64,000 nucleotides of DNA from Variovorax sp. ZS18.2.2 (GTDB taxonomy: Bacteria; Pseudomonadota; Gammaproteobacteria; Burkholderiales; Burkholderiaceae_C), in contig NZ_JANLNM010000004.1 in the NCBI RefSeq assembly GCF_024701975.1, forward strand, positions 1-64,000, written 5' to 3'. A program made the translations under genes and the position numbers. Below are positions 49,822 through 58,803 of this stretch, in pieces. The notes below the pieces were generated by a model. The model made no database searches, had not been told where the DNA came from, and saw only the letters and a program-made list of their open reading frames with translations. Each line of letters starts with the position of its first letter. Position 1 is the stretch's first letter.

Positions 49822-50883
49822 TCAGGCCGTGACCGTCACGCCAACCTTGGCTCCTGCTGCGACGATCTCTCCCCAAGTCGCATCGTCGACACAGATCCCA
49901 TCGCGCCTGCGCGCCACACGGGCTTTGCGCTCCGGCTCCCCCGCGATCTGCACTTCGTCGAAGCCTTGTCCCGGTGGGCTCTTCCTCAACCAGTCGATGA
50001 ACTCGCGCGCCTCTTCGTCGAAAGCCTTCTGCGTCCCGAGCTTTGCCGGATCGATCAGCACCGTCAGCATCCCGTTCAACACCGAGCGCGCCGTGTCCGC
50101 CGGCCGGTGCCACGTGCCGCCTCCGGTGAGCGCGCCGCCCAGCAGCTCGCACGCCACCGCCATGCCGTAGCCCTTGTGTTCGCCGAAGGTCATGAGTGCG
50201 CCGAAGAGTCCGTTGCCTTGCGGCACGACCACCACGCCGGGGTCGTTGGTCGGCGCGCCTTTCTCGTCGATGAGGTAGCCGTCGGGCACCTGCTCGCCCT
50301 TGTTGTGCGCCACGCGCATCTTTCCCTGCGCCACGCGGCTGGTCGCGTAGTCGAGCACGAAGGGCTCCGCGCCCGCGAGCGGCACGCCAATGCAGCACGG
50401 GTTGGTGCCGAAGCGCCCGTCGCCACCGCCCCAGGGTGCAACCACGGGCCGCGACAGGACGTTCACGAAGTGCATCGCCACCAGCCCCTGGGCCGTCGCC
50501 ATCTCGGCGAAGTGCCCGATGCGGCCCAGGTGATGCGCATGCGAAAGCGTGAAGATGCAGCTGCCGTGCTGCTTCGCCCGCGCGATGCCGAGTTCCATCG
50601 CCTGCACGCCGACGATCTGCCCGTAGCCGCGCTGGCCATCCAGGCCCATCAGCGTGCCAATGTCGAGATTGACCTTCACGGAAGCATTGGGCTTCAGCCC
50701 GCTCTCGGCCACCGCATCGATGTAGCGCGGCAGCATGCCCACGCCGTGCGAGTCGTGCCCGCTCAGGTTGGCCAGCACGAGGTTGGCGGCGACCTGCTGC
50801 GCTTCGGCAGGGCTGCTGCCCGCCGCTTCGAGGATGCGGGAGACCGTGGTTTGCAGGCCGTCGGCCGGCAGTGTTCTGGGCAT
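49822..50883 (-). CDS. Ldh-family (type 2 malate/lactate) dehydrogenase
   Basis: A 353-residue NAD(P)-dependent oxidoreductase of the family that includes 2,3-diketogulonate reductase, ureidoglycolate and sulfolactate dehydrogenases. NLSGHDSHGVGMLPRYI near 40-56 carries the catalytic His residues; GRFGTNPCCIGVP and FGEHKGYGMAVACELL are family signatures. In this catabolic cluster it may reduce or oxidise a 2-keto or 2-hydroxy acid intermediate or product, such as lactate from the deoxysugar route. It lies three bases from the lactonase gene. Confidence 0.88.
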   Translation of the reverse strand: MPRTLPADGLQTTVSRILEAAGSSPAEAQQVAANLVLANLSGHDSHGVGMLPRYIDAVAESGLKPNASVKVNLDIGTLMGLDGQRGYGQIVGVQAMELGIARAKQHGSCIFTLSHAHHLGRIGHFAEMATAQGLVAMHFVNVLSRPVVAPWGGGDGRFGTNPCCIGVPLAGAEPFVLDYATSRVAQGKMRVAHNKGEQVPDGYLIDEKGAPTNDPGVVVVPQGNGLFGALMTFGEHKGYGMAVACELLGGALTGGGTWHRPADTARSVLNGMLTVLIDPAKLGTQKAFDEEAREFIDWLRKSPPGQGFDEVQIAGEPERKARVARRRDGICVDDATWGEIVAAGAKVGVTVTA

Positions 50884-50886
50884 GGG

Positions 50887-51819
50887 TCAGGCCCCTTTCG
50901 CGTTCAGTGTGATGGCGTAGAGCGAGGTCGTCGCGCAGATGAAAAGCCGGTTGCGCTTGGGCCCGCCGAAGCAGACGTTCGCCACCCGCTCGGGCAGCAG
51001 GATCTTTCCGAGCAGCGTGCCGTCGGGGTGATAGGCGTGCACGCCGTCGAGCGCGCTGGTCCAGATGCGGCCTTCGGTGTCGAGGCGAAAGCCATCGAAC
51101 ATGCCGCTCGTGCATTCGGCGAACACCTCGCCGCCGCTCAGGCTGCGGCCGTCGGCGCCCACCTTGAAGCGGCGCATGTGGCGCGGCCCGTCCTTCATGT
51201 GGCTCGCGCCGGTGTCGGCGATGTAGAGCAGCGATTCGTCGGGCGAGAACGCGAGGCCGTTGGGCTTGACGAAGTCGTCGGCCATGCGCTCGACGTCGCC
51301 GCTCGCAGGGTCGATGCGGTAGACGTGGCAGGCGCCGATCTCGCTCTCGGCGCGCAGGCCTTCGTAGTCCGAGAGGATGCCGTAGCTCGGGTCGGTGAAC
51401 CACACGCCGCCGTCCGAATGCACCACCACGTCGTTGGGTGAGTTCAGCCGCTTGCCCTGCCAGTGCGAGGCCAGCACGGTGATCGATCCATCGTGCTCGG
51501 TGCGCGTCACGCGCCGCGTGAGGTGCTCGCAGCTCACCAGCCGGCCTTCGCGGTCGACCGTGTGGCCGTTCGTGTTGTTCGACGGTTCGCGGAAGATGCC
51601 GACCGTGCCGTTCACCTCGTCGTAGCGCAGCATGCGGTTGTTCGGAATGTCCGACCACAGAAGCGTGCGGTGCGCGCCGAACCACACCGGGCCTTCGCAC
51701 CAGCGCGCGCCGGTCCACAGCCGCTCGACGCGCTCGGGGCCGGGAATGCAGGTGTTGAAGCGCGCATCCAGCCGTTCGAAGCCGGTGCCTTCCAGAAAGC
51801 CGAAGGGGAGGGTAGCCAT
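50887..51819 (-). CDS. SMP-30/gluconolactonase family lactonase
   Basis: A 310-residue six-bladed beta-propeller hydrolase that opens sugar lactones. Metal-site and strand motifs visible are EGPVWFGAHRTLLWSDI, NNTNGHTVDREGRLVSCEH, NSPNDVVVHSDGGVWFTDP and KPNGLAFSPDESLLYIADT. No signal peptide is seen. It would hydrolyse the lactone formed by a sugar 1-dehydrogenase such as one of the SDR proteins at 57301-58778. The ATG at 51819 was chosen; an open extension upstream shadows the dehydratase gene. Confidence 0.9.
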   Translation of the reverse strand: MATLPFGFLEGTGFERLDARFNTCIPGPERVERLWTGARWCEGPVWFGAHRTLLWSDIPNNRMLRYDEVNGTVGIFREPSNNTNGHTVDREGRLVSCEHLTRRVTRTEHDGSITVLASHWQGKRLNSPNDVVVHSDGGVWFTDPSYGILSDYEGLRAESEIGACHVYRIDPASGDVERMADDFVKPNGLAFSPDESLLYIADTGASHMKDGPRHMRRFKVGADGRSLSGGEVFAECTSGMFDGFRLDTEGRIWTSALDGVHAYHPDGTLLGKILLPERVANVCFGGPKRNRLFICATTSLYAITLNAKGA

Positions 51820-51833
51820 CGCGTGCTCCCTGC

Positions 51834-53360
51834 TCACATCACCGCGCCGACTTGCCAGGGCACGAATTCGTTCTGCCCGTAGCCGTGCTGCTCGCTCTTC
51901 GACTGCGCGCCCGACGCGGTGGCCAGCACCAGTTCGAAGATGCGCTGCCCCATCTCCTGGATCGAGGCCGTGCCGTCGACGATCTCGCCGCAGTTGATGT
52001 CCATGTCTTCTTCCTGCCGCTGCCACAGCGCCGAGTTGGTCGCGAGCTTGAGCGAAGGCGAGGGCGCGCAGCCATAGGCCGAGCCGCGCCCGGTGGTGAA
52101 GCAGATCAGGTTCGCGCCGCCCGCTACCTGCCCCGTGGCGCTCACCGGGTCGTAGCCCGGCGTGTCCATGTAGACGAAGCCGTGCGCCGAGACGGGCTCC
52201 GCATATTCGTACACCGCTTCGAGGTTGCTGGTGCCGCCCTTGGCGACCGCGCCCAGCGACTTCTCGAGGATCGTGGTGAGCCCGCCCGCCTTGTTGCCGG
52301 GTGAGGGGTTGTTGTTCATCTCGCCTTCGTTGATCTCGGTGTAGTGCTCCCACCACTTGATGCGGTCCACGAGCTTCTGGCCCACCTCGCGCTTCACCGC
52401 GCGGCGCGTCAGCAGGTGCTCGGCGCCGTAGACCTCGGGCGTTTCGCTGAGGATGGCCGTGCCGCCATGCGCCACGAGCAGGTCGACCGCGGCGCCGAGC
52501 GCCGGGTTGGCGCTGATGCCCGAGTAGCCGTCCGAGCCGCCGCACTGCAGCCCGATGGTGATGTGCGCCGCACTGCACGGCTCGCGCTTGACCGCATTGG
52601 CGCGCGGCAGCATCTCGTTGATGAGCGCCACGCCTTTCTCGACCGTCTTGCGCGTGCCGCCGGTGTCCTGGATGTTGAAGGTGCGGAAGTTCTCGCCTTC
52701 GGCGAGGTGGCCGGTCGCGAGCCATGCGTTGATCTGGTTGGCCTCGCAGCCGAGCCCGACCACCAGCACGCCTGCGAAGTTCGGGTGCGTGGCGTAGCCC
52801 GTGAGCGTGCGCGACAGCACTTGCATGCCCATGCCCTCGGTGTCCATGCCGCAGCCCGTGCCGTGCGTCAGCGCGACGATGCCGTCCACGTTGGGGAATG
52901 CTGCGAGCGCCGAAGGGTTGGTCCGGCGCGAGAAATGATCGGCAATGGCGCGCGCAGCCGTGGCCGAGCAGTTCACGCTGGTCAGCACGCCGATGTAGTT
53001 GCGCGTGGCCACGCGGCCGTCGGCGCGCCTGATGCCCATGAAGGTGGCCTCGCGTTTCGCGGGCGCGGGCTTCACATCGGCGCCGAAGGCGTAGTCGCGC
53101 GCAAAGTCGCCCTTGTCCGGGCCCATGTCCAGGTTCTGCGTGTGCACGTGCTCGCCGGGCGCGATGGCCTTGCTCGCGAAACCGATGATCTGGTTGTAGC
53201 GCCGCACCGGTTCGCCCTGCGCAATGGCGCGCATCGCGACCTTGTGGCCCGGCGGGATCAGGCCGCGCACGGCCACGTTCTCGACGAGCGTGCCGCCCAA
53301 GAGCTGCGAGCGCGCGATGACGACGTCGTCGGCGGGATGGAGTCGGATGTAGGGGGTCAT
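51834..53360 (-). CDS. Altronate/galactarate dehydratase family protein (UxaA-type)
   Basis: A 508-residue sugar-acid dehydratase. The N-terminal SAF domain (residues about 8-80) leads to the catalytic part, with GIRRADGRVATRNYIGVL near 120, NCSATAARAI, HGTGCGMDTEG, GLGCEANQ, GLQCGGSDGYSG and GNKAGGLTTILEKSLG. Cys and His residues in these blocks bind the iron. Relatives dehydrate D-altronate, galactarate or D-arabinonate/L-fuconate type acids to 2-keto-3-deoxy acids. Exact substrate unknown. The ATG at 53360 gives full family length. Confidence 0.92.
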   Translation of the reverse strand: MTPYIRLHPADDVVIARSQLLGGTLVENVAVRGLIPPGHKVAMRAIAQGEPVRRYNQIIGFASKAIAPGEHVHTQNLDMGPDKGDFARDYAFGADVKPAPAKREATFMGIRRADGRVATRNYIGVLTSVNCSATAARAIADHFSRRTNPSALAAFPNVDGIVALTHGTGCGMDTEGMGMQVLSRTLTGYATHPNFAGVLVVGLGCEANQINAWLATGHLAEGENFRTFNIQDTGGTRKTVEKGVALINEMLPRANAVKREPCSAAHITIGLQCGGSDGYSGISANPALGAAVDLLVAHGGTAILSETPEVYGAEHLLTRRAVKREVGQKLVDRIKWWEHYTEINEGEMNNNPSPGNKAGGLTTILEKSLGAVAKGGTSNLEAVYEYAEPVSAHGFVYMDTPGYDPVSATGQVAGGANLICFTTGRGSAYGCAPSPSLKLATNSALWQRQEEDMDINCGEIVDGTASIQEMGQRIFELVLATASGAQSKSEQHGYGQNEFVPWQVGAVM

Positions 53361-53407
53361 CGTGGATACCGTCTTTGGGGCCGGCGCGGGCGCGCCGGCG
53401 GTGGTCG

Positions 53408-54802
53408 CTATTGCATGATCCTCGGCAGCCACAGCACGGTGGCGGGCCAGTAGGTGATGATGCCCAGGCTCAATAACAATGGCACCAGCCAGGGCAGGAT
53501 CGCCATCGTGGTGCGCTCGATGCTGAGGTTCGCGATGCGCGCCAGCACGAACAGCACCATGCCCATCGGCGGATGCAGCACGCCGATCATGAGGTTGAGC
53601 ACCATCACCACGCCGAAGTGCACCGGGTCGATGCCCAGCTGGTTCGAGATCGGCAAAAGAATCGGCACCAGGATCGTGATGGCCGCGGTGGTCTCCAGGA
53701 AGCAGCCCACGAACAGCATCAGCAGGTTCGCGAGCAGCAGGAACACCCAGGCTTCCTTGGTGAAGTTGAGCACCCAGGCGGCGATGTCGGCGGTGACGCC
53801 CGTGGCCGTCAGCATCCAGCCGAAGATCGAGGCGGCCGCCACGATGAAGAGCACGGTCGAGGTCGACTCCACCGTCTCCAGGCACACCTTGACGAACATC
53901 TTCCATTTGAGCGTGCGGTACCAGAAGAAGCCCAGCACCATCGCCCACACGCAGGCCGCGATCGCGCCTTCAGTGGCGGTGAAGAGGCCCGTCGCCATGC
54001 CACCGATGAGCAGTACCGGTGTCATGATCGGCAGCACCGCTTCGAACTTGAAGAACTTGTCGGCCGCGAACAGGATCACGAGGGCCACCAGCACCGCCGG
54101 CTGCGCCGGTGCGCCGAGCTTGTCGATCGCGAGCCACAGCAACGAGGGCCAGAGGCACACCACCAGCAGCTCGACCAGTGCCTTCATGAGCCGCGTCCAC
54201 TGGAACTTCACGTCCGCGCCCCAGCCGTTCTTGTGCGCGTAGTAGGCCACCGTGAGCATCATGAGCAGCGTCATGATCAGCCCCGGCATCAGCCCCGCGA
54301 TGAAGAGCGCCCCCACCGACACGTTGGCCATCATCCCGTAGATCACGAAGGGCAGGCTCGGCGGAATGATCGGGCCCAGCGTGGCCGAGGCCGCGGTCAC
54401 GCCGACCGCGAACTCCGTCGAGTAGCCGTGCTCCTTCATCGCCTTGATCTCGATCGTGCCCAGGCCCGCCGCATCGGCGATCGCGGTGCCGCTCATGCCC
54501 GAGAAGATCACCGAGCCGAGGATGTTGACGTGGCCCAGACCGCCCTTGAGCCAGCCCACCAGCGCGAGCGCGAAGTTATAGATGCGGTTGGTGATGCCGG
54601 CGTTGTTCATCAGGTTGCCGGCGAGGATGAAGAAGGGAACGGCCAGCAGCGGGAAACTGTCGACGCCGCTCACCATGCGGTGAATGACGACGAAGCCCGG
54701 CAGGTTGCCGCTCCAGAGGATGTAGACCAGCGAGGCGCCGGCCATGGCCACGGCGACCGGGATGCCGGCGCTCATGAAGAGCAGGAAGACGATCTTCAGC
54801 AT
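53408..54802 (-). CDS. TRAP transporter large permease (DctM)
   Basis: The 464-residue, roughly 13-helix channel subunit of a TRAP transporter, driven by an ion gradient. VPFFILAGNLMNNAGIT, GSVIFSGMSGTAIADAAGLGTIEIKAM, GPIIPPSLPFVIYGMM and LHPPMGMVLFVLARI are DctM hallmarks. An extra segment of about 60 residues near 205-265 makes it longer than most DctM proteins. It is followed upstream by the small permease and binding protein genes, the full three-part system. Confidence 0.93.
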   Translation of the reverse strand: MLKIVFLLFMSAGIPVAVAMAGASLVYILWSGNLPGFVVIHRMVSGVDSFPLLAVPFFILAGNLMNNAGITNRIYNFALALVGWLKGGLGHVNILGSVIFSGMSGTAIADAAGLGTIEIKAMKEHGYSTEFAVGVTAASATLGPIIPPSLPFVIYGMMANVSVGALFIAGLMPGLIMTLLMMLTVAYYAHKNGWGADVKFQWTRLMKALVELLVVCLWPSLLWLAIDKLGAPAQPAVLVALVILFAADKFFKFEAVLPIMTPVLLIGGMATGLFTATEGAIAACVWAMVLGFFWYRTLKWKMFVKVCLETVESTSTVLFIVAAASIFGWMLTATGVTADIAAWVLNFTKEAWVFLLLANLLMLFVGCFLETTAAITILVPILLPISNQLGIDPVHFGVVMVLNLMIGVLHPPMGMVLFVLARIANLSIERTTMAILPWLVPLLLSLGIITYWPATVLWLPRIMQ

Positions 54803-54840
54803 GTTGTAGTTGTCGTGGGGACGTGGAGAAGGTTGCGAGC

Positions 54841-55398
54841 TCAGTGGTCGTCGATCGTGGATTCGGGCCGCTCCAGCACGCAGTAGCCGCGGCGCCAGTG
54901 CACCACGCTCACCTGCACCGAGCGCACGAACATGGCGACGAAGCCCAGCAGGCACACGCCGTAGACGATGTTCATCGGCAGGTCGACGATGGTCATGCTC
55001 GCGTTGTTGCCGATCTTGATCATCATCTGCACCGTCATGACCACCGCCGCGGCATAGAACGCCGTGCGCAGCACATCCACCAGGATGCCCAGCGCGCGGC
55101 CCATCACCGGCGGCATGTGGCGGTAGAAGAAGTCGACCTGGATGTGGCTGTTGCGCGCCACGCCGATCGAGGCGCCCACGAACACGGTGCCCACGAGCAG
55201 GTAGCGCGCGATCTCCTCGGTCCAGGAGGCCGAGTCGTTCAGCACGTAGCGCGTCACGAACTGGTAGAGCACCGTGAGGCCGAGCACCCAGAAGATGCCC
55301 AGTGCGGCCCAGGCCTCCACGGTGGTGCCGGACAGGTCGACGGCCTCGTCCTTGACGTGGAACTCGCCGTCGTCGCCCAGCAGTTTTTCGTCGCTCAT
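54841..55398 (-). CDS. TRAP transporter small permease (DctQ)
   Basis: A 185-residue four-helix protein. Hydrophobic stretches near residues 30-50, 65-85, 105-125 and 145-165 and the QVDFFYRHMPP segment fit DctQ. The N-terminal 25 residues are acidic and cytoplasmic. It pairs with DctM, whose gene starts 38 bases downstream, and with the binding protein, whose gene ends nine bases upstream. Confidence 0.9.
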   Translation of the reverse strand: MSDEKLLGDDGEFHVKDEAVDLSGTTVEAWAALGIFWVLGLTVLYQFVTRYVLNDSASWTEEIARYLLVGTVFVGASIGVARNSHIQVDFFYRHMPPVMGRALGILVDVLRTAFYAAAVVMTVQMMIKIGNNASMTIVDLPMNIVYGVCLLGFVAMFVRSVQVSVVHWRRGYCVLERPESTIDDH

Positions 55399-55407
55399 CG
55401 TGTCGCC

Positions 55408-56421
55408 TTACTGGATCGCGATGATGCGGTCGTAGTCCTGCTGGCGGTAGCCGTGGTCGGTGGGCTTGGTGTTCTTGAGCACCGCTTCGCGGAACGCGTT
55501 CTTGTCGACCACGATCACGTTGTTGCCCTTCTTCTTGAACTCATCCACCAGCCGTGTCTCGGAGGCGATGATCTCGCGACCGGTCTTCTCGGCGGCTTCC
55601 TGCATCACGTCGCTGAACATCTTCTTCTCGTCGGCGCTCAGCTTGCCCCACAGCTGGCCCGAGACCACGGTGAGCAGCGAGTCGACGATGTGGCCGGTCA
55701 GCGAGATGTTCTTCTGCACCTCGTAGAACTTCTTGGCCTCGATGGTTGGCAGCGGGTTCTCCTGCGCATCGACCGTGCCGCTCTGCAGCGCGAGGTAGAC
55801 CTCGGCGAAGGCGATCGGCGTGGCGTTGGCGCCCAGCGACTTGGGGAAAGCGAGGTAGGCGGGCGCATCGGGCACGCGGATTTTCAGGCCCTTCATGTCT
55901 TCGGGCTTGCTCACCGGCCGCGCCGCGCTCGACGTGACGTGCCGCGCGCCGTAGTAGTTGAGCGCGGTGATGTGGTTGCCGGTCTTGTCGTCGTAGCCCT
56001 TGGCGAGCTCCTTGAACACGTCGCTCTTGGCGTACTTCAGCTGGTGCTCCGCGTCGCGGAAGATGAACGGAAAGTAGGTGATGGCCAGCGGCTTGTAGCT
56101 GTTGCCCGCGAAGCTTGCGCCGGTCAGCACGATGTCGACCGTGCCCAGCGTCAGTCCTTGGTTGATGTCGGCCTCCTTGCCGAGGCTGGAGGCCGGGAAC
56201 ACCTGGATGTCGTATTTGCCGTTGCTGCGCTTCTTGATCTCCTCGGCCGCCCACACCGAGTATTTGTGGAACGGCTCGGAGGTCTCATAGACGTGCGCCC
56301 ACTTGAGCTTGGTCTGCGCCGAGGCGATGCCCGGGATGCCCACGACGCTGGCCGCGAGGGCGCAGGCGGCCAGGGCCTTGAGGGCGGTGCGTTTGCTGTT
56401 CTTGCTGCTGTTGCTGATCAT
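55408..56421 (-). CDS. TRAP transporter solute-binding protein (DctP)
   Basis: A 337-residue periplasmic binding protein. A signal peptide with a basic start, hydrophobic core and ASA-Q cleavage after about residue 35 precedes the mature start QTKLKWAHVYETSEP. GKYDIQVFPASSLG and the later MKGLKIRVPDAPAY carry the region with the Arg that pairs with the ligand carboxylate in DctP proteins; AEVYLALQSGTVDAQENPLP is the family signature. The ligand is probably a sugar acid, judging from the dehydratase and lactonase genes beside it. Confidence 0.93.
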   Translation of the reverse strand: MISNSSKNSKRTALKALAACALAASVVGIPGIASAQTKLKWAHVYETSEPFHKYSVWAAEEIKKRSNGKYDIQVFPASSLGKEADINQGLTLGTVDIVLTGASFAGNSYKPLAITYFPFIFRDAEHQLKYAKSDVFKELAKGYDDKTGNHITALNYYGARHVTSSAARPVSKPEDMKGLKIRVPDAPAYLAFPKSLGANATPIAFAEVYLALQSGTVDAQENPLPTIEAKKFYEVQKNISLTGHIVDSLLTVVSGQLWGKLSADEKKMFSDVMQEAAEKTGREIIASETRLVDEFKKKGNNVIVVDKNAFREAVLKNTKPTDHGYRQQDYDRIIAIQ

Positions 56422-56467
56422 GTGGCTTGTCTCCGTTGTAGTAATTGGCAGGAATGCTGGCGAGGAA

Positions 56468-57175
56468 TCAGGAAGGCTTCGCGCGTCGCCAGCTCGCGCT
56501 GAATCGCTGGTGCGACTTGTCCATGTGCGCATGCATCGCGGCACGCGCACCCTCGGCGTCGCGGGCGGCCACCGCATCGCGGATGGCCTCGTGCTCGGTG
56601 ATGGCCGAGCGCCAGGAAGACACGTTCTCGAAGTAGCCGCCCAGGCGCGTGAAGATCGGGCCCTTGCGCGAGTCCCAGAAGTTCTGCACCGTCTCGACCA
56701 GCACCGCGTTGCCGCTGGCGTTGACGATGGCGAGGTGGAAGGCGCGGTCGCCCTCCAGCGGCATCACCTTGCGGTCGGCCATCTCGCGCATGACCTCGAT
56801 GGCGCGCGTCATCGCGTCGACGTCCTTGCGCTTGCCGGCGGTGGCGGCAATGGCGGCCGTTTCGCCCTCGATCACGCGGCGCGCGCGGATCAGCTCCAGC
56901 GGCCCCCATTCGGTGGGCGCAACCGGCGCCGCGGCCCGGTGCGAACGGTCGAGCACATACACGCCGGAGCCGGTGCGCACCTCGACCCAGCCTTCGACCT
57001 CCAGCGCGATCAGCGCCTCGCGCACCGAGGGGCGGCTCACGCCGAGCTGCTTGGCGAGGTCGCGTTCGGCCGACAGGCGGGCGCCCACGGCGAATTCGCC
57101 CTTGGCGATCAGCGCGCGGAGCTGGTCGGCGATCTGGCGATAGAGGCGTTGGGGTTCGACGGTCTGGAGGGGCAC
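56468..57175 (-). CDS. FadR/GntR-family transcriptional regulator
   Basis: A 235-residue regulator. The N-terminal winged helix-turn-helix (LRALIAKGEFAVGARLSAER, then SRPSVREALIALEVEGWVE) is followed by an all-helical FCD ligand domain with metal-binding Asp and His residues (GDRAFHLAIVNAS, ITEHEAIRDAVAARD). It probably senses a sugar acid or intermediate and represses both the TRAP operon downstream on its own strand and the divergent SDR operon. A compound inverted repeat in the 125-base gap at 57176-57300 is the likely operator. Confidence 0.92.
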   Translation of the reverse strand: MPLQTVEPQRLYRQIADQLRALIAKGEFAVGARLSAERDLAKQLGVSRPSVREALIALEVEGWVEVRTGSGVYVLDRSHRAAAPVAPTEWGPLELIRARRVIEGETAAIAATAGKRKDVDAMTRAIEVMREMADRKVMPLEGDRAFHLAIVNASGNAVLVETVQNFWDSRKGPIFTRLGGYFENVSSWRSAITEHEAIRDAVAARDAEGARAAMHAHMDKSHQRFSASWRRAKPS

Positions 57176-57206
57176 GAGGGGCGGATGAACGAACAGGGTT
57201 TAAGGG

Positions 57207-57242
57207 TTGTCCTGAATTGGACAAGTGGTAAGGCCAATTCAG
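57207..57242. promoter_or_regulatory. Compound inverted-repeat operator between regulator and SDR operon
   Basis: TTGTCC-N6-GGACAA (57207-57224) is a perfect six-base dyad. Overlapping it, CTGAATTGG at 57212-57220 and CCAATTCAG at 57234-57242 form a perfect nine-base inverted repeat with 13-base spacing. A third GAATTGG half-site lies at 57283-57289. Nested dyads in a divergent gap next to a FadR-type gene are typical autoregulatory operators. Confidence 0.6.
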
Positions 57243-57300
57243 AATACGATGTGTCGCCCGTGTCACCCATCGGGCCAAACCCGAATTGGAGACAGACACC

Positions 57301-58035
57301 ATGCGATTGAAGGGAAAGACCGCGCTCGTCACGGCGGCCGGGCAGGGCATTGGCTACGCCAGCGTGCTGGCGCTCGCCGCCGAGGGCGCCCAGGTCTGGG
57401 CCACCGACGTCAACGAGAAGCTGCTGGAGCGCTATGCGGGCGTCGCGAACGTCACGGCCGTGAAGCTCGACGTGCTCGACAAGGCCGCCATCGGCGGGCT
57501 GTTCGCGAAGCTGCCGGCGCTCGACGTGCTCTTCAACTGCGCGGGCGTGGTGCATAACGGCACCATCGAGCAGGCGAGCGACGACGACCTGGCCTTCGCC
57601 TTTTCGCTCAACGTGCGCGCGCAGATGTGGACCATCCAGGCCGTGCTGCCCGGCATGCTGAAGGCGGGGCGCGGCAGCATCATCAACATGGCGAGCGTGT
57701 GCTCCAGCATGAAGGGCCTGCCCAACCGTTTCGTCTACGGCACCACCAAGGCCGCGGTGCTCGGCCTCACCAAGAGCGTGGCCGCCGACTATGTGACCAA
57801 GGGCATCCGCTGCAATGCCGTGTGCCCGGGCACGGTCGATACACCGTCGCTCGGCGACCGCATCAACGCCAACGCCGACCCCGAGGAGGCCCGCAAGGCC
57901 TTCATCGCGCGCCAGCCGATGGGCCGGCTCGCGCAGGCGGAAGAGATCGCGCCCGTGGTGGTGTTCCTGGCGAGCGATGAGTCGATCTTCGCCACCGGCC
58001 AGTTCTTCACCGTCGACGGCGGCATCACGATATGA
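57301..58035 (+). CDS. SDR dehydrogenase, 2-keto-3-deoxy-L-fuconate dehydrogenase-like
   Basis: A 244-residue classical short-chain dehydrogenase. LVTAAGQGIGYASVLAL near 10-26 binds NAD; NCAGVVHNG, the catalytic Ser in MASVCSS and Tyr in FVYGTTKAAV follow, with Lys four residues on. The close likeness to the DHRS6/KDF-dehydrogenase group and the FAH hydrolase two genes on suggest oxidation of C4 of a 2-keto-3-deoxy acid. The ATG at 57301 is preferred to an upstream TTG. It overlaps the next gene by four bases. Confidence 0.85.
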   Translation: MRLKGKTALVTAAGQGIGYASVLALAAEGAQVWATDVNEKLLERYAGVANVTAVKLDVLDKAAIGGLFAKLPALDVLFNCAGVVHNGTIEQASDDDLAFAFSLNVRAQMWTIQAVLPGMLKAGRGSIINMASVCSSMKGLPNRFVYGTTKAAVLGLTKSVAADYVTKGIRCNAVCPGTVDTPSLGDRINANADPEEARKAFIARQPMGRLAQAEEIAPVVVFLASDESIFATGQFFTVDGGITI

Positions 58036-58778
58036 ACCAGCTCGACTTCACCGGTCGGCACGCGGTCATCACCGGCGGCGCCACGGGCCTGGGCTTCGGC
58101 ATCGCACAGCGGCTGGTGGCCTCGGGCGGCAGCGTCACGCTGTGGGACCGTGACGAGGCGGCCGTGAACCAGGCCGCAGAGGCGCTCGGCGACAAGGCCT
58201 TCGCACTGAAGGTCGATGTGTCGCAGCAGCCTTCGGTCGCCAAGGCCGTGGCGGCCACGCTGGTGCATGCATCGCGCATCGACGCGCTCGTCAACAGCGC
58301 GGGCATCACCGGCCCCAACGTCAAGCTGTGGGACTACCCGGTGGACGACTGGCGCCAGGTGATGGAGGTCAACATCAACGGCGTGTTCCTCTGCTGCCGC
58401 GAGGTGGTCGGGCAGATGCAGAAGCAAGGCTATGGCCGCATCGTCAACATCGCCTCGGTCGCCGGCAAGGAAGGCAACCCCAACGCCAGCGCCTACAGCG
58501 CGAGCAAGGCGGCCGTCATCGGCATCACCAAGTCGCTCGGCAAGGAACTGGCCGACACCGGCATCCGCGTGAACTGCGTGACGCCCGCGGCGGTGAAGAC
58601 CGCGATCTTCGACCAGATGACGCCCGAGCACATCGCGTTCATGTTGTCGAAAATACCCATGGGCCGTTTCGGCACGGTGCAAGAGGTGGCCGCGATGGTC
58701 GGCTGGCTCTGCACCGAAGATTGTTCTTTTTCCACCGGTGCGGTCTTCGACTTGTCCGGTGGCCGCTCCACTTATTGA
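58032..58778 (+). CDS. SDR dehydrogenase, possible sugar 1-dehydrogenase
   Basis: A 248-residue classical SDR: ITGGATGLGFGIAQRL near 14-29, NSAGITGPNV, the Ser of NIASVAGKEGNPNAS, and YSASKAAVIGITKSL with Tyr-x-x-x-Lys. Many such proteins are labelled 3-oxoacyl reductase, but in this operon oxidation of an aldose to its lactone (for the SMP-30 lactonase) is the more economical role. Substrate not determinable from sequence. It is coupled to the preceding SDR by ATGA and followed by the FAH gene after 25 bases. Confidence 0.82.
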   Translation: MNQLDFTGRHAVITGGATGLGFGIAQRLVASGGSVTLWDRDEAAVNQAAEALGDKAFALKVDVSQQPSVAKAVAATLVHASRIDALVNSAGITGPNVKLWDYPVDDWRQVMEVNINGVFLCCREVVGQMQKQGYGRIVNIASVAGKEGNPNASAYSASKAAVIGITKSLGKELADTGIRVNCVTPAAVKTAIFDQMTPEHIAFMLSKIPMGRFGTVQEVAAMVGWLCTEDCSFSTGAVFDLSGGRSTY

Positions 58779-58803
58779 TCATTCAACGCACTGAAAGGAA
58801 AGC

